A DNA stretch of 64,000 nucleotides from Paraglaciecola hydrolytica (GTDB taxonomy: Bacteria; Pseudomonadota; Gammaproteobacteria; Enterobacterales; Alteromonadaceae): assembly GCF_001565895.1 (NCBI RefSeq), contig NZ_LSNE01000006.1, positions 252,965-316,964 on the forward strand. The letters run 5' to 3'. Under the pieces are notes generated by a model. The model was given only the letters and a program-made list of their open reading frames with translations, did not search any database and was not told where the DNA came from. This document shows, one piece after another, positions 28,587-36,052 of this stretch (its first letter is position 1; every line of letters begins with the position of its first letter). The translations under genes were made by a program, and so were the position numbers.

Positions 28587-29600
28587 TTATTGACCTAAAG
28601 GACTAGTGGGCGGGCTGATATCTTTAAGCAAGGCATCGATCACGCTATCGGTTTGTTTGTTTTCCGCCTCGGCCTGAAAATTCAATAAAATGCGGTGGCG
28701 TAATACACTGTGAGCTACCGCTTTAATATCGTCTACCGTGGTAGCAAAACGTCCCTCTAAAAAGGCACGGGCTTTGGCGCACAGGATCAAGGCTTGTCCG
28801 GCACGAGGGCCTGCGCCCCAACGTACAAACTCGGTGACACTTGCACTAGGACTGTCATCGGGGCGAGTCGCACGCACTAAACGGCTAACATAGTCATATA
28901 AAGGATCGGCCACTTCTACATCACGTACTAACTTTTGTAAGGCAATAATATCGTCGGCATGTAATACCGCATTAATCTGGCTGATGACATTACCTGTGGT
29001 GCGGCGTAATACTTCAATTTCGTCTGCAGCACTAGGGTAACCCACACGGATAAACAATAAAAAACGGTCAAGCTGAGCTTCAGGCAGGGGATAGGTGCCT
29101 GCTTGTTCAACCGGGTTTTGCGTGGCTAAGACAAAAAAGGGTTTGGGTAAGTCATAACTTTGACCGGCGTAACTGACCTTTTTTTCTTGCATGGCTTCAA
29201 GCAAGGCCGCCTGAGTTTTAGGTGGCGTACGGTTAATTTCATCGGCCAACAAAATATTGGTAAATACCGGACCTTGCTGAAATTTAAAAAAGCGCTCGCC
29301 ACTGTCGTGATCAGTCTCCAAAATTTCAGTACCGATAATATCGCTAGGCATCAAATCTGGGGTAAATTGCACCCGGGTAAAGTTTAGTTCTAAACTCTGG
29401 GCCAAAGAGCTAACCATTAAGGTTTTAGCCAAACCGGGCACACCTTCTAATAAACAATGACCACCGGCCAACATGCCCATCAGCAGTTGCTGGATAACCT
29501 CAGACTGACCCACAATCACCTTACCGACTTCGGCACTCACCTTGGATAATTTTTGTTGAAGTTCGCCAACTTGCTGGGCACTTATAGTCTGTTTGTTCAT
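28587..29600 (-). CDS. MoxR family AAA+ ATPase
   Basis: 337-residue cytoplasmic AAA+ ATPase. Walker A is in EGVPGLAKTLMVS, Walker B in LLADEINRTPPKTQAALLEAM, and sensor 1 in VLATQNPVEQAGTYPLPEAQ, the MoxR signature. MoxR proteins act as chaperones that mature or insert metal or cofactors into partners, often together with DUF58 and von Willebrand proteins. It opens the tightly coupled block MoxR-DUF58-BatA-DUF4175-membrane protein. No special start evidence beyond a weak AAGAA site. Confidence 0.95.
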   Translation of the reverse strand: MNKQTISAQQVGELQQKLSKVSAEVGKVIVGQSEVIQQLLMGMLAGGHCLLEGVPGLAKTLMVSSLAQSLELNFTRVQFTPDLMPSDIIGTEILETDHDSGERFFKFQQGPVFTNILLADEINRTPPKTQAALLEAMQEKKVSYAGQSYDLPKPFFVLATQNPVEQAGTYPLPEAQLDRFLLFIRVGYPSAADEIEVLRRTTGNVISQINAVLHADDIIALQKLVRDVEVADPLYDYVSRLVRATRPDDSPSASVTEFVRWGAGPRAGQALILCAKARAFLEGRFATTVDDIKAVAHSVLRHRILLNFQAEAENKQTDSVIDALLKDISPPTSPLGQ

Positions 29601-29631
29601 GTTAATTCTTATATTAATTAAGTAGTTAGAA

Positions 29632-29653
29632 ACTAGTAACTAGTTTCTGCTTT
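29632..29653. repeat. Direct repeat, copy 1
   Basis: A 22-bp sequence beginning ACTAGTAACTAGTTTC, repeated with one mismatch 114 bases downstream (29746-29767). Both lie in the only gap inside the MoxR-DUF4159 block. Confidence 0.85.
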
Positions 29654-29679
29654 TGCACCAACGTTTAACTCGTTTTTGA

Positions 29680-29693
29680 CGGCATAAATGCCG
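29680..29693. repeat. Small palindromic hairpin between the direct repeats
   Basis: CGGCAT-AA-ATGCCG, a 6-bp stem with a 2-base loop, REP-like in size, located between the two 22-bp direct repeats. Confidence 0.6.
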
Positions 29694-29745
29694 ACCTACA
29701 TTTCATCGGAGCTCTGCATGTAATGTCTTTATCTAGCCTCTATTT

Positions 29746-29767
29746 ACTAGTCACTAGTTTCTGCTTT
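29746..29767. repeat. Direct repeat, copy 2
   Basis: Second copy, differing at one base (ACTAGTCACTAGTTTC), running into the stop codon of the DUF4159 gene. Confidence 0.85.
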
Positions 29768-30473
29768 AAGCCGTCATCGCATAGATCACTATATTGACTG
29801 CAAACTTGGTATTATCCACGCGCAAAAAACGTTTGTTTCTAAAATCGTAATCCCATTCACAACCGAGATCTTTGTTGCTGTATAACACCGCAATGCGGCC
29901 GTTGATTTCGATGGCTTTTAAGTAGTTATGCACTAAATCATCGCCCCAACCATTTAACTCTATGGAGGTGCGGGGTGGGCCGTCAAATTCAAAAAAGCTG
30001 GTATAGAGAGCATGATCATTAGGGATTTTTTGTAGAGCTTCATCACCAAACAATTCAGCCATTTGCCTCTCAAATGACTTAGCAAACATGCCATCGATGT
30101 CATGGTTGCAGTCATCCACAAAGATAAAACCGCCATTTTCCACATAACGTTTAAAGTTGTGTTTTTCTTCTTGGCTAAACTGTACCAGTCGATGGCCGGC
30201 CATATAACAAAAGGGCGCCGTTAACATGGCTGGATCAGCTAAGGCTACGATGCGTTCATTTAAATCCACCCGCAAACTGGTGTATTCAATCAGCGAATTA
30301 AGCACATTGGCAGGCATGCGTTCGTCAACTTCCCAATCACCTGACTCGTAACTTAAACGCGTAAATACAAAGTCATATTCTGGGTTATAGGCTGCCATTG
30401 CCAGCTTAGGTAACACTAGACTGGACGCAAACATTGAGCAGGTTTGGATAAACTGGCGACGGTTAAATGGCAT
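29766..30473 (-). CDS. DUF4159 protein with Tat signal
   Basis: 235 residues from the ATG of MPFNRRQFIQT. The twin-arginine motif NRRQFIQ and hydrophobic stretch (about 10-28, ending LAMAA) predict export through Tat. The body is DUF4159: YEFVFTRL-like start, then a segment with CYMAGHRLVQFS and FVENGGFIFVDDCNHD-like features, a Rossmann-like fold without obvious catalytic site. Such proteins accompany MoxR/BatA clusters. An in-frame TTG 18 bases earlier is rejected as start. It sits between MoxR (165-base gap with repeats) and the TldE-like gene. Confidence 0.85.
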   Translation of the reverse strand: MPFNRRQFIQTCSMFASSLVLPKLAMAAYNPEYDFVFTRLSYESGDWEVDERMPANVLNSLIEYTSLRVDLNERIVALADPAMLTAPFCYMAGHRLVQFSQEEKHNFKRYVENGGFIFVDDCNHDIDGMFAKSFERQMAELFGDEALQKIPNDHALYTSFFEFDGPPRTSIELNGWGDDLVHNYLKAIEINGRIAVLYSNKDLGCEWDYDFRNKRFLRVDNTKFAVNIVIYAMTA

Positions 30474-30550
30474 GAAAAACGATGGTCTCAATGGATTAAG
30501 CCAATCGACATAAAAGCCGATCGGCCTAAGCTTATTTACTTGCTGAGAGA

Positions 30551-31894
30551 TTAAACCGCGTCAGACAAAGAGCTGAAGGTAAAATCACGAATTTTCATGG
30601 GTGGAACCATATCACCTTCAATACGCACCGATTCACCTAAAGCCTCAATGTTGTTTAACATTACTATGGGGCTTTCGTTAAAACGGAAGTTTTTGATGGG
30701 ATATTTGATCTTGCCATTTTCGATATAAAACGTGCCGTCACGAGTTAAACCTGTGTACAACAAGGTTTGTGGATCAAGAGCGCGGATATACCATAAGCGA
30801 GTCACTAACACACCACGGCGAGTATTTTTGATCATGTCTTCGAGGGATTCATTACCCCCAGCCATGATAAAAGTACCATTTTGTGGAATGTAAGGCATGC
30901 CGGTTTTTTTCGCCCAATAAGGAGTGTTAGGCATATTGGCGATAACACCATCTTTGACCCAGTCCATGCGTTTACGTGGGTAACCGTCGCCACCAAAGGG
31001 GGCAGAAGGGGCAATAGGGTGCTGAGGATCGGAATAAATGTGTACCCGTTCATCAAACATTTTCATGCCCAATTTGTTTTTTGGGGCTGTAGTCGCGTCT
31101 TCGCCTTCTTTCGCTTTATAACTTAAAAAGCTACGGCCTTCGTCAGCACTGCGTTGAGCAAAGCTGCGCATCATGTTGCCGATCAGCGTATTACTCGCAG
31201 CGGGCTCTAAAATAACCGTGTATTTACCCGGCTCCATTTCTTTAACATCAACGGATGATTTAGCTTTGTGGATGGCAATGTTTGAAGCTTTGGCGGTATC
31301 CAGTAACTTAACATCACTGTAATTGCGCGTTACCCAACCAGAACCTTTGCCATCTTCAGTACGGATAGTGACCGAAAAATCTACATTGGTAGAGGTATTG
31401 TAAGCAAATAAACCTGCACTGTTCATGATGGCGCTAAAACGGGTGGTCTCTTCTAAAAAGCCGGCGGCAACCAGTTTGTCTTTTTTCGAAGGAGCAATAC
31501 TGTTTTGTGCGGCTTGAGCGCGATCTTCCGGGGTAACCTTCGCCGTCGACTCAAAATAAGTATTGGATTTTTCATACTCTTGTTTGCCAAAAATGGGCAT
31601 AAACTCTTCGTTTTCTGGCGCCAGTTTGGCTAGCTCTTCCGAGCGACGTACGACTTTTTCGAGTGAGGCATCATCAAATTCATTGATGGTGGCTGTGCCG
31701 GTACGTTTACCAAAAGTCGATTGCACAGCCAGTACTACATCGCTCTCTTCACCGGCGGTAGACACGGTATTACGGGCATAACGAATATTGCCACCTATGT
31801 TGCCATCCAGATTACATTCAATGGAATCGGCTTTGGAATACTTAAGCACTTTAGTTAAAAGTGTTTTGGCGGTTTGTTCAGATAAAATTGTCAT
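30551..31894 (-). CDS. TldE/PmbA-like modulator-of-gyrase family protein
   Basis: 447 residues from the ATG of MTILSEQTAK, preceded by AGGAC; an in-frame TTG 33 bases upstream is rejected. TldD/PmbA family pattern: metalloprotease-like fold with KYTVILEPAA and LVTRLWYIRALDPQT segments, but no HExxxH zinc motif, as expected for the TldE (PmbA) partner of the heterodimeric protease. No signal peptide. It follows the TldD-like gene by 33 bases. It probably forms the TldD/TldE heterodimer with that protein. Confidence 0.88.
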   Translation of the reverse strand: MTILSEQTAKTLLTKVLKYSKADSIECNLDGNIGGNIRYARNTVSTAGEESDVVLAVQSTFGKRTGTATINEFDDASLEKVVRRSEELAKLAPENEEFMPIFGKQEYEKSNTYFESTAKVTPEDRAQAAQNSIAPSKKDKLVAAGFLEETTRFSAIMNSAGLFAYNTSTNVDFSVTIRTEDGKGSGWVTRNYSDVKLLDTAKASNIAIHKAKSSVDVKEMEPGKYTVILEPAASNTLIGNMMRSFAQRSADEGRSFLSYKAKEGEDATTAPKNKLGMKMFDERVHIYSDPQHPIAPSAPFGGDGYPRKRMDWVKDGVIANMPNTPYWAKKTGMPYIPQNGTFIMAGGNESLEDMIKNTRRGVLVTRLWYIRALDPQTLLYTGLTRDGTFYIENGKIKYPIKNFRFNESPIVMLNNIEALGESVRIEGDMVPPMKIRDFTFSSLSDAV

Positions 31895-31927
31895 TGGGCT
31901 TAGTCCTATAATTCGTTTCAGCGTCAA

Positions 31928-33556
31928 CTACACGTTACGTGCGGTGTTGATGACGTTAATATTATTAAATCGAGTGGTGGGGCAACCGTGCGATACCGCA
32001 CTAACCTGTGAAGGTTGACCTTTACCATCGAAGAACGAACCGCCTAAGCGATAATCAGATTTACCGGCCAACTGGGTGCAGTTATTCCAGAATTCCTGAG
32101 TATTAGACTGATAAGCCACATCTTCAATTTGATCGACAATTTTACCGTCTTTAATTTCGTAAAATAATTGGCCACCAAATTGGAAGTTATAACGTTGCTG
32201 ATCGATGGAAAACGAACCACGGCCGGCAATGTAAATACCTTTTTCGACATCTTTGATCACATCATCTGCAGAGAGATCTTTTTCATTGGGTTTTAATGAC
32301 ACGTTAGACATACGTTGAAACTGCACGTCTTTCCAACTTTGTGAATAGCTACAGCCATGGGATTCTTTTTGGCCAAGCATATGTACTTGATCACGGGTGG
32401 CTTGATAGTTAACCAAGATACCGTTTTTAACCAAATCCCACTCTTTGGTTTTAACGCCTTCATCGTCATAGCCCACATTACCCAGTGAATAATCCTGAGT
32501 TTTATCGGCAAACAAGTTAACGATGTCAGAACCGTATTGAAATTTACCACTTTGCCATTTATCCAAAGTAGCAAAACTGGTACCTGCATAGTTGGCTTCG
32601 TACCCTAAGACGCGGTCTAATTCCAGTGGGTGACCCACTGACTCATGGATGGTTAACATCAAATGAGCAGGATCGAGTACTAAATCGTATTTACCTGGCT
32701 CAACGGATTTGGCTTTTAGTTTGGCTTTTAATTGCTGACCCGCCAGTTTGGCATCTTCGAGTATGTCGTAAGAATTACCATAGCCAACGCTCGCGCCCGT
32801 CACATGGATTTTATCTTTTTCTAGGCCATCTAAATATTCAAAGCCCATACCGACCGGGTTACCTAAACCGCTACGCTGTTTAAAGCCTTTTTCACCTATT
32901 GCGGTTGCGGTAAATGGTGCCCACAAACGATGGATATCTTGATCAATATAAGAGCCATCAGTGGAAGCAAAATACTTTTGCTCGTTAACTAAAAAGAGAG
33001 TGGAATTAATAAAGTTAGCGCCGTTTTCCATGGCCGCTGCGTTCACTGCCAGCAACAAATCAACCTTGTCTTTAATGGGGATTTCCATGGCGTTCTTTTT
33101 AATTGGCGTTTGCCAGCTTACTTCACCCACACCTTTAACCGGTGCTAATTGCACAGGCGTTGTTTGGAATTTTGAGTTAGCTATGGCCACAGCTACTGCG
33201 CGTTCGGCAGTTTTTGCCACACTGTCGGGAGTCATATTAGATGTAGAGGCAAAACCCCACGTACCGTTAGCGATGACTCGCACACCAATACCGGCGGACT
33301 CGGTATTAACGATATTATCCACGCGGTTTTCGTTGGTTCTAACAAACTGGTTTAGATAACGACCAATACGGGCATCGGCATAAGTCGCGCCCTTAGCTTT
33401 GGCCGCGTTTAAAGCGATGTCAGCTAGTTTCTTCTTATAAGCCACGTCCATGGGCTTATCTAACAATTGCTCTGCGCTGATGGCTATGCCAGACATAGGT
33501 AACATTAAGCCACCCATACCTATGCCACCGAGTTTAATAAAATCTCGTCTTTCCAT
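31928..33556 (-). CDS. TldD-like metalloprotease with Tat signal
   Basis: 542 residues. It begins MERRDFIKLGG, a twin-arginine signal with a hydrophobic stretch to about residue 28, so Tat export is predicted, unlike cytoplasmic E. coli TldD. The zinc motif HESVGH is at residues 304-309 (H304, E305, H309). The family's C-terminal CGKxGQ-like motif appears as FDGKGQ, lacking the metal-ligand Cys at that place; a Cys occurs later in SHGCPTTRF. First gene of the operon. TldD/E proteases cut unfolded or modified peptides; periplasmic action here is inferred. Confidence 0.88.
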   Translation of the reverse strand: MERRDFIKLGGIGMGGLMLPMSGIAISAEQLLDKPMDVAYKKKLADIALNAAKAKGATYADARIGRYLNQFVRTNENRVDNIVNTESAGIGVRVIANGTWGFASTSNMTPDSVAKTAERAVAVAIANSKFQTTPVQLAPVKGVGEVSWQTPIKKNAMEIPIKDKVDLLLAVNAAAMENGANFINSTLFLVNEQKYFASTDGSYIDQDIHRLWAPFTATAIGEKGFKQRSGLGNPVGMGFEYLDGLEKDKIHVTGASVGYGNSYDILEDAKLAGQQLKAKLKAKSVEPGKYDLVLDPAHLMLTIHESVGHPLELDRVLGYEANYAGTSFATLDKWQSGKFQYGSDIVNLFADKTQDYSLGNVGYDDEGVKTKEWDLVKNGILVNYQATRDQVHMLGQKESHGCSYSQSWKDVQFQRMSNVSLKPNEKDLSADDVIKDVEKGIYIAGRGSFSIDQQRYNFQFGGQLFYEIKDGKIVDQIEDVAYQSNTQEFWNNCTQLAGKSDYRLGGSFFDGKGQPSQVSAVSHGCPTTRFNNINVINTARNV

Positions 33557-33799
33557 TGGATATTCCTCTGCCTTTTTATTTTCTTTTTATATTATTTTTT
33601 TACGTAATTTTTCATAATCGCTAGTTTCTCAGTGTATTGCAATCCTTGAAAAAACCTCAAGGGATAAGCTGTCTATTTTGTGCGATGAAAAGTCACAAGT
33701 GCTCACATTTTAAACGATGGTAAAGGTGGCCATTGCTAAGGAGCTGCGCTGGGCCAGTTGAACAACAACAGGCCTAGTGTTTAGTGGGTATGTTAGGCA

Positions 33800-34297
33800 T
33801 CAACTAGGCTGATCTATATGGTACCTTTTATTCATTAAGCAGTAGGTCAAAGGCGGCATTAAATAAAGAACACTTAACCACATTAATGCGATCACCGGAC
33901 CAGATTGTTTGAGTGCGACCTCGTTAACTTGAAAATAAACAAAGCCGCCAATATAAGGTATTAACACAATCACTAGAGCGCTAAGGGCGAAGGTTGTGCT
34001 TGAGAAAAGATACTTTTTGTCCAGAGCGTATACCAAGCTAAAGCTCAGCACTGCATAAATAATCGCATCCACATGAAACAACATGACCAAACTGAAATGA
34101 CTCAGCAAACCAGCTCCCACACTTTGCCATAACTCAGGTGCAAAAAAGAGTTGATGGATATGACCGTTTGTCCAATATGCTTGCTGAAATACCGAGGATT
34201 CGGCCACCGATAAAAAATTGATCGCGATGATTAACATTGCCACGACACTCACGCAAAACGCTACCAATAAGGCTGAATATACACGTTGTTTTGTCAT
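33800..34297 (-). CDS. Small integral membrane protein
   Basis: 165 residues from the ATG of MTKQRVYSALLV, chosen because GGAG lies 7 bases upstream; a longer frame reaches into the PadR-like remnant. About four helices (roughly 8-28, 60-80, 85-105 and 105-165 region). No family recognised. It lies after the lipase-like gene on the same strand. It may once have been the gene downstream of a padR gene, such membrane proteins often following PadR-type regulators. Confidence 0.65.
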   Translation of the reverse strand: MTKQRVYSALLVAFCVSVVAMLIIAINFLSVAESSVFQQAYWTNGHIHQLFFAPELWQSVGAGLLSHFSLVMLFHVDAIIYAVLSFSLVYALDKKYLFSSTTFALSALVIVLIPYIGGFVYFQVNEVALKQSGPVIALMWLSVLYLMPPLTYCLMNKRYHIDQPS

Positions 34298-34417
34298 TAA
34301 AAATCTCCAAGAGCGAGACATGCTTTTGCTAACGCCGTAAGCCTGCTCTTTTAAGCTGGCAATACTGAGTAAAACAAAGTGTTCAAACTCACCTAAATAA
34401 CTTTGTTTATTTGGCAT
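34298..34417 (-). pseudogene. Truncated PadR-like N-terminus fused to the membrane protein frame
   Basis: The first 30 codons read YLGEFEHFVLLSIASLKEQA-YGVS, the typical opening of PadR-family winged-helix regulators (LGEFE.LVLLAI....AYGV). After Ser30 the similarity ends and the frame runs straight into the membrane protein. No recognition helix remains. I read this as a deletion that removed the rest of a padR gene and left it in frame with the next gene. Confidence 0.6.
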
Positions 34418-34457
34418 AGTCGTTTCTGGTTATTTAATAATAACTTTTAAATAGATA

Positions 34458-35792
34458 TTACTGCCCACTTAGCATTTTATAATCTGGCAAGGGGGTAGTA
34501 GAAACCGCAATCAACTCGCGCATAAAATCAATCACTTGCTCGCCCCAGATATCGTTGTGGCCATCCATCAAGTCCTCGGATACTTTAATATTCATATAGG
34601 GATTAAGCGGAGTCGTGCGCTGCTTACTGATCAGGTTAACAGAACTATAAATGCTGGGTTGTGTTGGATCAGACGCCGACCAATCAGCATAGGCTCGTTC
34701 TAATTCAAACTTTTTCTCACTGCCATTGGGTAATAACTCAAGTAGGTGAGTTTGGTAAGGCTTAAAGTGGCCAATGGCTGTTCTGTCGGCTTCGCCTTGC
34801 GCAATATTCACAGTAAGCATATTGCCACTACCAGTACCTTTACATTCATGACGTTGCATAGTGCGATGACTTTCAAAAAAAGTTGAAAATATTCGCCCTG
34901 CTGGAAAAGCCAGTTTGGTGGCGTAGTCCGTTTCCGAGGTCAGGATGGCCAGTTTAGGTAACTGGCCTTGCTGATATTTGCGACATTTGTCTTGGGATAG
35001 TTCCATGAGTGATGAAAATCGCAGTGCTTCAAAGGCAGGATTCATCAAAATCACCAAATCGCCAAAACCATCAGCATATTGTTGATAGTTTTTGTCTTGT
35101 TGTGAATCAATAAAACGCTCTGCCATAATTTTTTGTAACGCGCTAAATACTACAGCACCACCAAAACTGTGGCCTATAGTCACTAATCGATTGGCAGACG
35201 GTTGACCTTCGTCATAGCTATTACGCACATTTTTCAACTCCTCCAGCTTGAGTAAGGCCTCTGTAATCCCTTTGTGACCTACCTCATGGGCAGTCGCTTT
35301 GCGATCCCAAAACGTAACCGTATTTAGATATTCAATGTTTAAAGAGTCACCACGCCAGCCAATATATACACCGAGTATCAGACGCTTTTTACGCATAAAC
35401 TTCTGACTGTAATCATTTTCTCTGGCTGAAATAGTACTGAGTAATTTGCGGAATTCCTGAATATTACCGTCTTCGGGTTTAGCACTGTGATGCCAGCCGT
35501 GCACAAACGTGACGATCACCACCTCCTGTTGGCCTGCTAAGTTGTAATAATTATCCAGTATTGCGTCTTGTTGAATGCGGTCACGTAATTGCCCCTGATC
35601 ATCATATTCAATAAAACCCAATCGATACTCATTTTCTGCACCTGGGTAGGCAATTTGGCTGGCATTATTAGAGCAATCTCCCTTTTTGCCATAGACACAT
35701 TCATCCTTATAAACATTGCGATAGATATCGTTGTGACTGCAGCCAGTAATGGAAAACGCTAACAATAAAGTGATGATTAAAGATTTATCCAT
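34458..35792 (-). CDS. Lipase-like alpha/beta-hydrolase lipoprotein
   Basis: 444 residues. A lipoprotein signal ends in SITGC. The nucleophile elbow GHSFGG has S209, and a preceding FVHGWHHSA segment supplies the oxyanion region typical of alpha/beta hydrolases. The catalytic acid and His cannot be assigned with certainty. Substrate unknown; the class includes membrane-bound esterases. The gene is followed on the same strand by the membrane protein at 33800. A near-perfect palindrome lies 160 bases upstream. Confidence 0.78.
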   Translation of the reverse strand: MDKSLIITLLLAFSITGCSHNDIYRNVYKDECVYGKKGDCSNNASQIAYPGAENEYRLGFIEYDDQGQLRDRIQQDAILDNYYNLAGQQEVVIVTFVHGWHHSAKPEDGNIQEFRKLLSTISARENDYSQKFMRKKRLILGVYIGWRGDSLNIEYLNTVTFWDRKATAHEVGHKGITEALLKLEELKNVRNSYDEGQPSANRLVTIGHSFGGAVVFSALQKIMAERFIDSQQDKNYQQYADGFGDLVILMNPAFEALRFSSLMELSQDKCRKYQQGQLPKLAILTSETDYATKLAFPAGRIFSTFFESHRTMQRHECKGTGSGNMLTVNIAQGEADRTAIGHFKPYQTHLLELLPNGSEKKFELERAYADWSASDPTQPSIYSSVNLISKQRTTPLNPYMNIKVSEDLMDGHNDIWGEQVIDFMRELIAVSTTPLPDYKMLSGQ

Positions 35793-35952
35793 AACATATC
35801 CTTTTTATCTTAAAATTTATAATTCCCTTTTTCCTACGAGTGACCAATACACTGGCATATTGAATATTGCGTAATTGTCGTTTGGCTAGACTTAGTATTG
35901 GCTTTAGGCAGATGGAATTTATGCTTCACTCACACAAAATGGCGGAGCGCTC

Positions 35953-35975
35953 CCTAAACATAGGCTATGTTTAGG
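35953..35975. repeat. Near-perfect palindrome, operator-like
   Basis: CCTAAACATAG-G-CTATGTTTAGG, 11-bp arms with a single central base, between the lipase-like lipoprotein gene and the hybrid kinase gene. It could be a regulator binding site or a small hairpin. Confidence 0.6.
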
Positions 35976-36052
35976 TTTAAGCATAACTGTCAGGTCAATT
36001 AAGCCATGTCAGCATCGGTAGCGTGGTGTCGAATTACCAGCCTATAGTATTT

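Noticed and set aside
32961-33359. Open frame of 132 codons antisense to the TldD-like gene
   Set aside because: It lies fully inside a well-supported gene on the other strand, has no ribosome site and no recognisable protein pattern.
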